A stretch of 64,000 bases of DNA from Cephalotus follicularis (Eukaryota; Streptophyta; Magnoliopsida; Oxalidales; Cephalotaceae): contig BDDD01001576.1 of the NCBI GenBank assembly GCA_001972305.1, forward strand, positions 124,001 through 188,000, written 5' to 3'. Below the pieces are notes generated by a model. The model was given only the letters and a program-made list of their open reading frames with translations, was not told where the DNA came from and searched no databases. Below are positions 1 through 11,224 of this stretch, one piece after another (within the stretch, counting starts at the first letter, position 1; the number at the start of each line of letters is the position of its first letter). Made by a program: the position numbers and the translations under genes.

Positions 1-1496
1 TGTCTTTGGCCAAGGACATTGACGCCTTTCGGGCTGAATGGAACTTTTAACTGTTTTAAAGCTTTGTTTCAACTCTTTTTTACATTGCCGCTTGATCGGA
101 CCCTCACTTGAGGTATTCAAGCGTTGAAACACATTTTTCCATTGTTTTCAAAGATTGAATTGATAAATTGATAGAGTGATAGCTCGATCCATAGGCGACG
201 ATCCAGTGACTTTCACCAACTGGATAGATACTTCTCCTTATCTCATTGCTTCGATTGTCACCGTCTATTGGCTACTAAACGGTTGATTGATTTATTTATT
301 AAGCCATAAGTGTTGTGAGTCTCAGTTCGGAACGTTGCACGCTCATTCCCTTTTCTCCATTAGACATCACCACCTATCGACATTTGTACTGACAGATTAA
401 TTTATTGTATTGTATGAATCCTATAGAGTGACCTTATGATTCGTATTGGCATATTAGGTTGTTGGCTCTGTCCACCTATTTCGTCGATCGTCTCATTTAT
501 TGTCTTGACTGCTGCCTTACAGTCGAATTTACCGATTGATGCTCCCGGAGGGTTGTAGCTCCCTAACGGTTTAGTACCTCCCCCATGGCTGTAGCACATT
601 AGTATTGTTACTGACTGACGATTGATGCTCCCGGAGGGTTGTAGCTCCCTAATGGTTTACTAGCTCCCCCATGGTTGTAGCTCATCGATACCGTAATGAC
701 CCAACCGTAGGCTGGAAGACCTATGAGTCCCAAATCTGATCAGTTTGAGACAAATGGGTAGATCTCCCACCCTATTCGAAGGACTACCTTCCGTGGGATT
801 GATCATTACTATTGATTGACATTATACTGACCCGAGGTCGCATGCTCTATAGGATATGATCGCTTGAATGGGTGTTTGATACACCACCATTGAGTGTCTT
901 CCATGGATTGATTGTTATAGATCCTATGCATATGCTTTGCTATGGGCCAGTGTCATGCGGATAGTCTGATCGCCAACTGTACATATGCATTTGCCATGTC
1001 ATGCATTGATATTGTACACCGCATTAATATTGTACACCGCACATTGATATTGCAAGGATTGTCACCGATATTGCACATTGTACATACATAAATGATGCAT
1101 GAGGTTTCTGCTTAGCCAGTGTGGCTAACGCCATCCTTCGGGGTTGGGCTGTGTTGTACTTTTGTGTGTGGCATAGGTAGGGCAGCAGGTAGCAGCGGAT
1201 AGAAGGATTGAAGATTTTGTGCGACCGCATGACCCTTCGAAGTGACAGAGCTTGGATTGTAGATTGTACCGATGAGACTGATGATGAGTAATGTTTTGTA
1301 ATGAAATGACTGGCATAATATTGTAATAGAATTTTTATTGTATGCTATTGCATGGATGGATTATTGCATTGTGTCTTCCGCATATTATAAAGTTTTAAGT
1401 TTTTTGGCATTTTTATATTGCTAGTCCCGACCATTGTATTGTATATTGGATTGAGAGTAATGTCACTTGTCCATTCTCTGGGCGTGGGGTGTTACA
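1..1496 (+). repeat. Gy1 5' LTR (3' portion)
   Basis: Non-coding sequence ending in GTGTTACA directly before the PBS, as expected of a gypsy LTR ending in CA. The beginning is outside the window. It contains a tandem duplication near 533-700 and, at the very start, one GACGCC word of the kind enriched in the LTRs of Gy3-Gy5. A segment around 1110-1140 (CTTAGCCAGTGTGGCTAACG) resembles the conserved module near the end of the other gypsy LTRs. Short open frames here, for example 1024-1316 on the - strand, have no recognisable domain. Confidence 0.8.
533..706 (+). repeat. two-copy tandem repeat, 86-bp offset
   Basis: The segment beginning CGATTGATGCTCCCGGAGGG near 533 recurs near 619. Each copy continues with a GTAGCTCCCTAA word and a CTCCCCCATGG word, with a few substitutions. 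The offset is 86 bp. It is a local duplication inside the LTR and its function is unknown. Confidence 0.8.
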
Positions 1497-1499
1497 GAA

Positions 1500-1513
1500 T
1501 GGTATCAGAGACA
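1500..1513 (+). promoter_or_regulatory. Gy1 primer-binding site
   Basis: TGGTATCAGAGACA lies three bases after the LTR end. It matches the plant initiator tRNA-Met 3' end form (TGGTATCAGAGC) except at the twelfth base. It marks the start of minus-strand DNA synthesis and fixes the LTR boundary. Confidence 0.85.
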
Positions 1514-1644
1514 TTGGTTGGCCTGCTAGCTAAGTATATTAATGAATTGATTGAGATTGCCTGAATGGATTTGCATCATGTATGTTCTTGCTTATTCATG
1601 CCATTGTTTATTGGAAATGAGATTGATATTGGAATTGAAAGAGA

Positions 1645-2607
1645 TTGTATCTGATCATCCCGTTCTTGAGTCGCTTCTTAAAGTTGCAGCCTCTAGCATT
1701 TGTAGGACTCCTCGATCCTACTCTTGCTGAGTCTTGGATAACCTATTTGGAGAAGATGTTTGAGGTCTTAGGATGTGATGATGAACAGAAATTGGTATTG
1801 GCAGTGTATATGCTCCAAGGGGAAGTCGAGCACTGGTGGGCTATGGTTAACACGGATTGGACGAGAAATGGTACAGTCCGCTCTTGGGATGCCTTTAAAA
1901 GAGAATTCAATGCAAGGTACTACCTTCAGGTAGAGATAGGCAGAAGAGAGATTGAATTTGCTAACTTGGTACAAGGAAGCATGACAGTTGCTGAGTATGA
2001 GGCTAGATTCATGCAATTAGCCCGATCTGCCCCATACTTGGTGAAGGGCCAAGAGCGTAGAGCAAAGAAGTTCCTTCGGGGAGGGAGATTGGATTTGAGG
2101 AGACAATTGACTCACTTGGGATTGACCTCCATATAAGATATTTCATCCCGAGCTATGCCGCTTGAGGATATTGCAACTGAGGCTAAATTGATGAGAGTTA
2201 TAGCCAGCACCAGGCCTACTCCTTCTTCTTGGCAGAGTGGTAGTGACAGTGGCAGTGCTAAATCGCATAAGACTGATAGTAGCCCCTCACCTGGTTCTCA
2301 TGGTAGCAATCAGGATAGTGGGAACCCGTCCTGTTCTCAAAGGAGAGGCAAATCGAGGAACGCACGTCGAGGAGACCGATCTTTAGCACCTAGTCAGGGT
2401 ACCCCCTCCAGATTTTCTGGGAGCGGTAATCAGAGTGCTATGGTTCCTTGTGTGCATTGTCAGAAGACCAACCATACTTCTGATTATTGTAGTTGGTTTT
2501 TGGGCCTTTGCTTGGTTTGTGGTGGTTCCGACCATATTGCCCGAGATTGTTCACGGAATTCCCATCCTAGAGGATTAGATCAGACACAGTGGTCACCGCC
2601 CCCATAG
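1645..2607 (+). pseudogene. gag: Gy1 gag with two zinc knuckles
   Basis: A gypsy capsid/nucleocapsid protein, about 320 codons in one frame. The retrotransposon gag core is near residues 20-160 (LEKMFEVLGCDDEQK, then GEVEHWWAM). A basic, Ser-rich linker follows. Two CX2CX4HX4C knuckles lie at 2449-2490 (CVHCQKTNHTSDYC) and 2509-2550 (CLVCGGSDHIARDC); such knuckles bind the element RNA in the particle. One in-frame TAA at 2134-2136 splits the frame, which is otherwise open. The first open codon is TTG and no convincing ATG start is seen, so the N-terminus is probably lost. The frame ends in TAG just before the junction with Co1. Confidence 0.82.
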
Positions 2608-2639
2608 GGATCGACTACCAGTGTACTGTCTTCTTCCCG

Positions 2640-2860
2640 TGGGATCTAACCCTTTGATGTGACAGGGCTATATATGGCATACAGTTAGTTAAGATTAATT
2701 ATTCCGTTCCTTTTGGTTGGTTGGGATGAGCCATATAATCTTGCCAATATAAATAAAATTTGCATATAGAACATAAATGGAATACATAACTGTATAAATC
2801 AGGAGTGTATATATATAAACACCACTCCATGTGGCATGTAGGGACACCAATAATCTAACA
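2640..2860 (-). repeat. Co1 3' LTR, truncated
   Basis: About 220 bp that match 41090-41310 closely (for example TGTGACAGGGCTAT, then the ACACCACTCCAT segment, ending CTAACA). On the - strand it starts TGTTAGATTA directly after the polypurine tract. The remaining roughly 2 kb of this LTR and the flanking target duplication are missing. Homology with the other LTR stops at about 2640. Confidence 0.88.
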
Positions 2861-2875
2861 ATCTCCCACTTGGCC
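2861..2875 (-). promoter_or_regulatory. Co1 polypurine tract
   Basis: The complement reads AAGTGGGAGAT immediately before the LTR TGTTAG. The same tract sits before the 3' LTR of Co2 at 32536-32546. It primes plus-strand DNA synthesis in copia elements. Confidence 0.85.
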
Positions 2876-2924
2876 CTTCAAGCCACAATGACCTATAGCC
2901 CAAGCCCATTGCACTTCTATGTCT

Positions 2925-3391
2925 CTAAAGTACAGTGCTGCTCAAAGCCGTGGTAAGTGGGTCTTCTAAGTTTGCCTCCGTGCCAACTCTCTCTAAGGTG
3001 ATGTCTCCTCTGTCAATAATCTCCCAGATCATGTGATTCGATCGCAATATGTGTTTGGAGCGATGATGAGACGGTGGCTCTTTGGCTTGTGCAACAGCCC
3101 CATCGTTGACACAATATACCACAACCAAACGGGCAATGGTAGGAACCACATCAAGTTCAGCAATGAACTTTCGCATCCAAACAGCTTCCTTAGCGGCATG
3201 GGAGGCTGCACATACTCTGCTTTCGTTATGGAGTCCGCAGTAGTTTCCTGCTTCGAACTCCTCCAACTCACTGCACCGCCGTTCAGGACGAAAATGAATC
3301 CTGAAACGAACTTGTGATCATCAGGATCACTGTTGAAACTAGAGTCGGTATAACCCTCTAATTTCAATTCACTATCTCCTTCATAAGTCAA
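2925..3391 (-). pseudogene. pol: Co1 RNase H domain
   Basis: The C-terminal copia RNase H, which degrades template RNA in the RNA:DNA hybrid. It is readable in two overlapping frames. One (3029-3391) gives LEGYTDSSFNSDPDDHK, GAVSWRSSKQETTADS and TKAEY. The other (2925-3266) gives AAKEAVWMRKFIAELDV, NDGAVAQAKEP and the terminal DPLTTAL. A frameshift around 3200 separates them. The homologous Co2 region at 31932-32549 gives the same order. The polypurine tract follows 50 bases further on. Confidence 0.85.
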
Positions 3392-4440
3392 AAGGTATCC
3401 CGAGTCCTTCTCATGTATTTTAGAACCCCTTTGACATTTTCCTAGTGTTTCTCATCGGGGTTGGACTGAAATCTACTAGCCCTGCCCAAGGCATAAGCGA
3501 CATCAAGCCTAGTTCACAGCATGGCGTACATGATGGAGCCAACAGTAGAAGCATATGGCTGCCTACTCATGCGTGCCCTCTCCTCATTTTTCTGTGGAGA
3601 CATCCTCTTGGAAAGGTGAATTCCCTGACCAACTGGTAGTAGGACACACTTGGAATTCGCAAGGTCATACCGTTTCAGCACCTTGCTGATATACTGGCTT
3701 TGGGAGAGCCCTAGCAACCTATTAGATCTGTCTCTACAAATATTTATACCCAATATATAGGAAACCTCTCCAAAATCCTTCATGGAGAAGTTCTTGGATA
3801 ACCATACTTTAATGGACTGTAACATACCCACATCATTCCCTATGATTAGTATGTCATCCACTTATAGTACCAAGAAAGTGATGTTTAGGCCATCCTGTTT
3901 CCGGTAGACACAAGGCTCATCTACATTTTTTATGAAACTGAAAGTCTTAACGGTCTTCAAAATGGATATTCTAGCTACGGGATGCTTGCTTAAGGCCATA
4001 AATAAACCTTTAGAGCTTGCACACTCTCTATGGATGCTCCTCAGATGTAAACCCCTCAGGTTGGGACATATAAATGTCCTCTTCAAGATAACATTCAAGA
4101 AGGCTGCCTTGACATCCATCTTCCATATCTCATAATCATAATGAGCGGTAATAGCAATCATTATCCGGATGGAATTAAGCATATCGAATGGTGAGAAATT
4201 TTTGGTATAGTCAACTCCGTGTCTTATCCTATAACCTTTTGTGACCAATCGCGCTTTATAAGTCTCTATCATACTATCAACGCCAATCTTCCTCTTGAAG
4301 ATCTATTTGCAACCAATAGGTTAACACCCTCAGGTGCATCTACCAAGTTCCATACCTGGTTGGCATACATGGAGTCCATCTCATATTTCATGGCTTCAAG
4401 TCGTGCCCTACATTCAGTGTTCTTCACTTCTTCCTCGTAG
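3392..4440 (-). pseudogene. pol: Co1 reverse transcriptase
   Basis: The copia RT that copies element RNA into DNA. Visible blocks: YKARLVTKGYRIRHGVDY, MDVKAAFLN, the catalytic region VDDILIIGNDVGML, then LGLSQSQYISKVLKRYD and VGSIMYAML. The Tyr of the YVDD active site is a TAA stop (3862-3864), splitting the frame exactly at the catalytic motif. Frameshifts occur upstream, near 4270. The N-terminal part, around 4280-4440, keeps the pattern seen in Co2 (NQVWNLV). Confidence 0.88.
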
Positions 4441-5575
4441 CTGACAGGCTCATTATCATCGATGTCATTGAGTTCATCAGTGCCCTCAATGAGAAAACCA
4501 TATCTCTCAGGTTCTGTTGAAACTCAGCCTGATCTCCTCACCTGAGGAGTGCCTTCCTAAGATCCCTTCTTAGGTTGGGGTCCTTCCCCAAAAATGTCTC
4601 TAGATGGTTCAACCTCTAATTCCTCTTCATCATGTGGGCTTTCACCAAGTGATAACTCTCTCATTTCAAGCTTACTCCCACTGCTCCCTACAAGTAGGTA
4701 TTCCTTTTCTGGAAATGTGGTAGTTCACAAAACAAAAACCTTTTGGTCGCTATGATGGTAAAAGTAGTATCCTTTTGTCTCTTTAGGATACCCCACAAAT
4801 CGGCAATGATCCGTTCGCACCTCCAGCTTAGAAGCCTCTTGCTTTTTCACATAAGCTGGATAGCCCCAAACCTTCAAATGTTTTAGGCTGGGTTTCCTCC
4901 CTAAAAATATCTCGTAAGGAGTAGAGGGGACGGATTTAGAAGGAATCCAGTTTAGGATGTACGCTGCTGCCTGCAGCGCATAACCCCAACATGATATAGG
5001 AAGATCTGAAAATTACATCATGGACCAGACCATATTCATAGAGGTCCTATTCCTTCGCTCGGACATACCATTATGCTGTGCTATTCCGGGAGGTGTCCAT
5101 TGAGAGCGAATTATGTTATCCCTAAGATAACCCAAGAATTCAGCAGATAGGTATTCACCACCTCGATCCGATTGGAGGATCTTAGTGGGTTTACCCGCTT
5201 GCTTTTCTACTTCTAGTCTGAATTCTTTGAACCTCTCAAAGGCCTCAGACTTGTGTTTCATTAGAAACACATACCCATACCGTGACAAGTCATCGGTGAA
5301 GGTAATGAAGTAAGCAAAACCTCCGATAGCATTGACCAACATAGGTCCGTAGATGTCAGCGTGGAAAAGTCCCAATATGTCCACTGCCCTTTCCCCTACC
5401 CCGGAGAAGGGAGATTTGGTCATCTTGCCAATAAGACATGGCTCACACGTAGGAAGGACTGCACGTCCTGGATGTCGAGAAGACCATCCTTAACCAAATA
5501 TGTTAATCTAGCATTGCTAGGATGGCCTAATCTATAATGCCATATGTAAGAAGGATTTACATCGCTTATCTCTCT
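4441..5575 (-). pseudogene. pol: Co1 integrase and GAG-pre-integrase
   Basis: The copia integrase inserts the cDNA into the genome. The open part, 5013-5423, has HADIYGPM (first Asp), TFTDDLSRYGYVFLMKHKSE, SDRGGEYLSAEF (second Asp) and GMSERRNRT (Glu), so the DDE triad is recognisable. Upstream, 5424-5575 gives YRLGHPSNARL, the zinc-binding pre-integrase block. Downstream, 4500-5012 gives a degenerate C-terminal region (YILNWIPSKSVPSTPYEI, FVGYPKETKGY) with stops and frameshifts. Confidence 0.85.
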
Positions 5576-5919
5576 CTATCTTTTAGTGCTAGTTCTGGTT
5601 TGAATTGTTAAAGCCAATTGTTGATTTGTATTTAAAACATAATTCCCATTTTCTGTGTGTCCGTCACATATAAGAACTTTGTTATGCTTAAGACTACAAG
5701 TAAATGCAGTAAAAGTGAGCTCCATGCCCATCTTATGCAAATACGAAATAGATATAGTGTTCTTTACAAGGTTCCCAAAATAAAAACAAGGATCAAGTTT
5801 TAATACATACCTGTTCAGCAAAAACAATTCAAAAACGCCTACATAAGTGGTGTTAATCCTTGACCCATCACCAAGGCATAAGTCCAGTGCTTCCCTAGCA
5901 CTAAGTTTTCTAGCTCCTC
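5576..5919 (-). pseudogene. pol: Co1 protease to pre-integrase linker
   Basis: A degenerate stretch between the gag knuckle and the integrase. An open part (5576-5827) aligns by eye with Co2 (NTISISYLHKMGMEL against NIISVSYVCNMGLEL; NGNYVLNTNQQLALTI against NGLYVLNTNKSLALSI). The aspartic protease itself is expected at about 5830-5990. Its region gives SSTWAFDSGCGTNIC-like residues only across a frame break, so the active site is poorly preserved. Confidence 0.7.
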
Positions 5920-6716
5920 TTAGTCCCTTGAAAGACTTACAAATATTAGTTCCACAACCTGAATCAAAAGCCCAAGTTGAACTAACATTTCAGCTATAAA
6001 AAGCTCAATCATAAAAGTACCTGACCCTGAGGCACCTTCTGATTTGGACTGTTGAAATTCTCGGCACTGAGATCTCCAATGACCTTGCTTCCCACAATAC
6101 AAGCAACAGTCTTCATCCTGAAGCTGTCGGATCGTGTTTAGGATGGCTCCCCCAACCACTGGCCCCGCCGGCCTAGTTGGTTGTTTTCCTTTCTTCTTCT
6201 TCTTCCCTTTAGAAATCATGGGTGCCTTTCCCTTGGACTTAGATCCTCTCGATATGCCCTTTTTAGGAGTTGTCCAGTAAGAAGTAGAAGGTAGAAGCAT
6301 CACATTAGACTTGGATTTCCAATGGTCCATGTCTACTTCGGCCGTACGAAGCATCTCCACAAGCCCATGTAGATCCGTGTTTACCTTGTTCTTATGGAAA
6401 TTTGTGATGAATTGGGAGTATGACCGTGGAAGAGAGCAAAGCACCAGGTCAATGTAAAAATCATTCTGCATGGTGAGATCTAACTGATGTAGCTGCTCAA
6501 TGAGATCTATCATCTTTAGTCCATGTGCGTGGAATGAAGCTCCCTCGGTCATCTTCACAGAAAAGAGCTGATGAGACAAGTTAAACCTCTCGGTTCTAGA
6601 CCAGGATCCATAAAACTCCTGAAGATAGAGAAGTATGGCTGCAAGGGTTTCAAGATTCTCGTGTTGTCTTTGAAATTTCGGGACCATACCCGAAATCGCT
6701 AGGCAACGACCTTGCT
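5920..6716 (-). pseudogene. gag: Co1 gag, C-terminal part
   Basis: Copia gag core and nucleocapsid. Visible blocks: LLYLQEFYGSWSRTERFNL, QLHQLDLTMQNDFYIDLVL, LPRSYSQFITNFHKNK, LVEMLRTAEVDMDH. A lysine-rich stretch (KGKKKKKGKQP) precedes the CX2CX4HX4C knuckle CLYCGKQGHWRSQC at 6064-6105. The frame is open from 6687 to 5920. The N-terminal third lies at 37427-37640, on the far side of Gy2. The Gy2 insertion point at 6716/6717 is within this gene. Confidence 0.9.
6712..6716 (+). repeat. Gy2 target-site duplication, left copy
   Basis: TTGCT directly before the LTR start TGTAATACCC. The identical pentamer follows the Gy2 3' LTR at 37427-37431. Confidence 0.95.
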
Positions 6717-7617
6717 TGTAATACCCTGGTTATCTGTGTGTAAATTTTTGGGCTTTTAATTTGTTTGTTTTGGAGTCTGCCTATTTTGTTTTGGTCTATG
6801 TGTTTTTGGGCTGACTGATACCAGCCTTGACCTTTTTGAGTATCTGTTAGAATGTGTTTATGAATAAACAAAGTTTATTTTATTATATCCTATTTTTATT
6901 ACAAATAAGTTTTTATTATACTTTATTTTTTTTAAAACAAAATCTCATAATTTAGGTCTCTTGTCTCTCTCATATCCCATTTTTATCTCTTCTTCCTCTC
7001 CATATTCTGAATGTCTCTCCCTTTCATAACTCCCTCACCCGATTCTCTCCCTCTTTCCGTAATATTCTCCCAAATCTTCTCTTCTTTTCCTTATCCTAGC
7101 CGATATCATCTCTCTTTTCCGTTTAAGTAAGCCACCAACACTGTTAGGTCTCTATCTTCTTCTCCTTTTCTCTTGAAAAATGCTTGTCTTGAAAGCTGTT
7201 GGATTCTTTGAGTTTGGTTTGTAGTGTTGTCTCTACAATCAGGTTTGTTCTTCATAGTTTGGTTTAAGGATTGTTTTGCTTGATATGCATAACAATGGCA
7301 GGCTTTCAATCCGTGCATTTTTCCCTTCTCTTTTTCTTTTCCTGTTGAGCAACCGTGTAAGCTTTGGAATTCGTTGTATTCCATCTACAGTTTTTGTATC
7401 GCCATTGCAAGTTAGTTATCTTATTTAGTTGTGATGGTTTGTCATGTTTTGGTTATGAATTTGTTGTATGTTTATACAGGCTGTTAGAATGTCATTTTTG
7501 TTTCCTGCCACTCTATGCTTTGTCTTCGTTTTTGAGTCTGCTAAACAGCCTTTAGGCATCTTGTATACGTTGTAATCTAGTTTTAACATTACTGTTGGTG
7601 TTTCAACAGTAATATGG

Positions 7618-7630
7618 CTATATATATAGG
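7618..7630 (+). promoter_or_regulatory. candidate TATA box, Gy2 5' LTR
   Basis: CTATATATATAGG, conserved at 35509-35521 in the 3' LTR. The position and form suit an LTR core promoter. The transcription start is not determinable from sequence. Confidence 0.5.
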
Positions 7631-7819
7631 TATGCAATTGATTAGAATTGATCACTCTCTTTAAGTTTATCCACTGTTTACATACTCATTTTTAATTCTG
7701 TGTTCTCTTTTTGTTTTAATACCACATAGAGTCTTATTTAAATGGTTGAGATCCTCTGGTAATTTGATATCCAGGTTTTGACAGAAAAATTGCATAGGAT
7801 TGTTAGACTTGTGTGTTCT

Positions 7820-8036
7820 GTCGTCCAAAACAGTCAACTTTTTTCATGAACAATTGGTTGTTAGGCATTGTGTGGTCAGCTATCTTCCTTATCAATCAGC
7901 TGCTATGCCTTGCACAATCGACTGGACCATTGTCCCAGTCAGCTGGCTGCAATTCTGTTTGTGTAGTCAACTAGCCATGTTGGGTAGTTGACTGCCAGGC
8001 TTCGAACTATCAACTGGAGTGCTGTTAAAGTCGGCT
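7820..8036 (+). repeat. decayed GTCGAC-core word array, Gy2 5' LTR
   Basis: About ten degenerate occurrences of a CAGTCGGCTG/CAGTCGACTG-like word (for example ACAATCGACTGG, CAGTCAGCTGG, AGTTGACTGCC), spaced about 15-25 bases apart. The matching region of the 3' LTR (35724-35936) keeps more CG-containing forms. See also 43897-44410 and 59576-60128. Confidence 0.7.
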
Positions 8037-9549
8037 GGTGAGTCCAGGAAATTTCTGTTTTCAAATTTCTTTATCCGTTTGTTCTTCTGTTGGATCGGGG
8101 TTTGTTTTAAACACAGTTATACTTCTGATTTGATGTACGTAATTGTTTCAAGTCCTTATATGCACACTTTTATATTTTATAGATTTTTGTGCTACATAAG
8201 GTGCAGTTTAGAAATTATCGATATTTTCATAAGGTTATTCTGTGATTGCGTAAGGTACGGATACTATCGTTCTTTGGCTATCTTAATATGATTTTATTGA
8301 AACAATTTAGCTTCACTTTTATGATTAATGTACGAATATTTCTTGTTATCTTCTAATGGTGTTGAAAAGGAATTTTTCGTTTTTGGATATTTGGTTCTAT
8401 TTGAATAAAATATGTTTTATTTCTTTATGAATAAAGTTAAATAATTACTGATTTTATATTTTTGCATGACTTTCACTATCGGAAGTATGTTAATTAAACA
8501 GGTATGACTTCCACCATCGGAAGTATACCGATTTTGATTAAATAAACATGACTTTCACTTTCGGAAGTTTGTTAACTTTTGGATATAGATACGATTATGA
8601 TTTTGGATATGTTCAGAAATTGGTTGGAAAATCTGCTTATGTTTTGAATTGTTTTTTTGAATAAAATAATGTTTTAGCATAATCACATACAGAGAAAAAC
8701 TTACCTATGCGGTCTCATAGGCATGTTCTTCGGCACGGAGGACATGACACCTACCGTGGCGGTGTGATCGATCTACGTCATCTCTTTTTATATATATCAT
8801 GACGGTAGGGTATGGATCCTTTTGAGGCATATGAGTCGACTCTAGTTATTATCAGATTTGGATTTTGGGATTGATTGTGTAGTGTCGTACACGTCTTTCC
8901 ATTTGGCACGTGGGCCTCGCGAATCCCTTGCACTTATATATTTGTTCATTGGATCTCTGAATGGAATTATGAAAATCGGATAAAGTTATGATTTGTGAAA
9001 TTATGTTATTCGGAAAATTATGATATTATGTTTTTCAGAAAGATATGAAAATAAAATAATTGTTTTATTTAAATATTCTGCTTTGTCTTTTCAAGAATAT
9101 TTAACTTTGTTATTTTCCTATTCTAAAGTTTGGATATTTTGCTTGCCATTTACTGTTTTATTTTCGTTATCCATACTGAGGTTTGCTCAGACGTGTTTTT
9201 GTTTCCATGCGGCAGGTTATCACGAGTATCGGGGTAACGTGTGATGAGTGATGTCCACCTATGTCTGAGGATCACCTAGAAGTTTGGTCCGTTTATGTTT
9301 TTGTTGTCTTTTTGTCATGTTAGGGTCTGTCTTTTGAAAAAATGTTATGCTTTTCAGATTATGAATTTGGATTATGAATTTGGTTTATATTTAATTTTTC
9401 AGACTATGTCTTTGGATTATGAAATGTTGTTGGATTATGTTTAGACCACCACGTATTTTAAATAAAGATAAGTTTATGCTTAAGTTCATGTTTAGATGTG
9501 TTCTATATTGTGACCTGTAAGGGCTCCCGCCGTTTGGGGGTGTTACAGG

Positions 9550-9560
9550 TGGTATCAGAA
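9550..9560 (+). promoter_or_regulatory. Gy2 primer-binding site
   Basis: TGGTATCAGAA two bases after the LTR end, complementary to initiator tRNA-Met except at its 3' edge. Confidence 0.85.
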
Positions 9561-9717
9561 AATAGGTTTTGTTCCTTAGAAGACCTAACTAGGTTTGACC
9601 TATGAGATTGGGTAGACTGTGGGTTAGGACTTTTTCGTTATGGTCTTTTTTATATGTCATTTGTTTCGGCTTTCTGATTCTTTTTGTCTTTATCTTGTCC
9701 TGGTTTCTGCTGCTTAG

Positions 9718-10892
9718 ATGGTACAAACAAGGAATACCCCTTAGAGAACTGCACCAGCTGGGGCATGCGAAGAGGTCAAAAATGAGCCTGCTATAGACGA
9801 GTTGGTGAGACAGGCAGTGGCTCAAGAGGTTAATCGAGTTATGCACCAACAAAATCTGGGACAGGCTTGCCGAGAGCAAGTTGCTGAGGAGAATGCAACA
9901 ACTGATGCTCTTGTGGATAGGGGAGGTGGGGACCAGCCTGACACACCAGTTTATGTTTGGCTCAAGAGGTTCCAAAAGTAGAGACCGCAGTCTTTTACCT
10001 CATCACCGACACCTGTTGAGGCTGAGCACTGGGTCGCACACGTGGAGAAATTTTTTAATGTGCTGGGTTGTGATGATGAACAGAAGGTTAAATTGGCTAC
10101 TCACAAGCTGAAGGTGACGCTCAAAGGTGGTGGAAAACCTTGAAGTTGGCTAAGGGTGGAAGATTTATTGATGGTTTATCCTGGTCGGGGTTCTATGACG
10201 TCTTCTATCAGCAGTATTTTCCCACTGCTGACAAGGAGGCTCATGCAAGGGAGTATGTGAATACAACGCAAAAGGATGGAGAGTCAATTACTGAGTTTTT
10301 AGCCCGGTTCACCAGATTGGCAGGCTTTACAGGATCCACGGTGGGGACGGCAGAGGAACCGGCTGAAAAGTTTATATGGAAGTTGCACTATCAACTTAGA
10401 GGTAAGCTGATAAATTCAAGGTTTGCTAATGTTTCGGAAGTTGCCAATGTTGTAAAGAACATAGAGTTGGAGAGGTTAGACTTTCAGGCAGCTCGACAAG
10501 AAGGAGAAAGAAAGCGGGGTAGAGCTGATGCTTAGGGTCAGAATTCTGGGCAGAAAAATTAAGGGCAAGGGGTTCAGTGGAATAAAGGCCATGACAGTAA
10601 GCAGCATAAGAAGAACAATGATCAGAATAAGGGTGGAGGACAGCAGCGTCAGCAAGGTAATGATCAGAGGCAAGCTCAGGGAGCTGGTGGTGGGGGTAAC
10701 CCCAATGTTCAGATTGCATAGTGTGACACTTGTGGGAAGAGGCATCCGGTTGGGACTAGTTACAAGGCTTCTGGTGCATGCTTTAATTGTGGACAGTTGG
10801 GTCACCGTTTTATGGATTGTCCAAACCCTCGTGCGAATGAGAGGAGAGGTAATGGTGGAGATGCGAAACAACGCAATGTTGGAGGCAGAGTC
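9718..10892 (+). pseudogene. gag: Gy2 gag
   Basis: A gypsy chromovirus gag. It begins at the ATG at 9718 (MVQTRNTP), and a stop follows within ten codons. Recognisable blocks: AEHWVAHVEKFFNVLGCDDE (about 10018-10085), then after a one-base frameshift near 10105 the open segment 10140-10535 with SWSGFYDVFYQQYFP, GESITEFLARFTRLAGF and FIWKLHYQLRGKL. A TAG at 10533 and further stops break the Gln/Asn/Gly-rich linker. The knuckle CFNCGQLGHRFMDC is at 10779-10820. The capsid and RNA-binding regions are identifiable but not translatable as one protein. Confidence 0.88.
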
Positions 10893-11224
10893 TTTGCATT
10901 CACGGCTCATCAGGAAGCGAATGCTCCATGTACTGTTTTGGGTTATCTCTCTGTTTGTAATCGTGTGTCTTATGTTTTATATGATAATGGATCGACTCAC
11001 TCTATAGTAGCGAGGTGTTTTGTTCAGCATCTGGGGTGCCATCCCAGTCTTTGGATCAAGTTTTGGTTCTTTCTTCCCTTATGGGTACTTCTGTTATTGT
11101 ATTGGAGTATTTCAGTGATTGCCCTGTTACGTTCGATGACAAGATTCGTGAGGCGGATCTTCTCCCTATTGATATGCATGATTTCCACATGATTCTTGGC
11201 ATGGATTGGTTAGATCGCCATCGT
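10893..11224 (+). pseudogene. pol: Gy2 aspartic protease, N-terminal block
   Basis: The gypsy retropepsin that would cleave the polyprotein. The active-site region reads LYDNGSTHSIVA where the family has D-T/S-G, so the catalytic triad is altered (Asn between Asp and Gly). A frameshift near 11070 is followed by the conserved DLLPIDMHDFHMILGMDWL and LDRHR. The coding sequence is cut after CATCGT at 11224 by Gy3 and resumes at 22302. Confidence 0.87.
11220..11224 (+). repeat. Gy3 target-site duplication, left copy
   Basis: ATCGT, repeated exactly at 22302-22306. It flanks a TG...CA unit. Confidence 0.92.

Larger units (their letters stand above)
1..2640 (+). mobile_element. Gy1: Ty3/gypsy retrotransposon, 5' part
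   Basis: This is the left part of a + strand gypsy element: the 3' portion of its 5' LTR, a PBS, a short leader and most of gag. The LTR start lies before the window. The element stops abruptly near 2640, inside the linker after the gag zinc knuckles, where it meets the truncated U3 end of the - strand copia Co1. No protease, RT or integrase of Gy1 is present. The break has no visible target duplication, so it looks like a deletion or rearrangement breakpoint, not a clean insertion. The gypsy assignment rests on the gag motif ending in EHWWAMV and on the PBS. Confidence 0.8.
6717..9547 (+). repeat. Gy2 5' LTR
   Basis: Starts TGTAATACCC and ends GGGTGTTACA. It aligns along its whole length with 34600-37426, with frequent scattered substitutions and small indels, which suggests an old insertion. 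It holds a TATA candidate at 7618-7630, a decayed array of GTCGAC-core words at about 7820-8036, three repeats of the type ATGACTTTCACTATCGGAAG at about 8466-8570, and one perfect GAGTCGACTC palindrome at 8833-8842. Small open frames inside have no domain. Confidence 0.95.
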
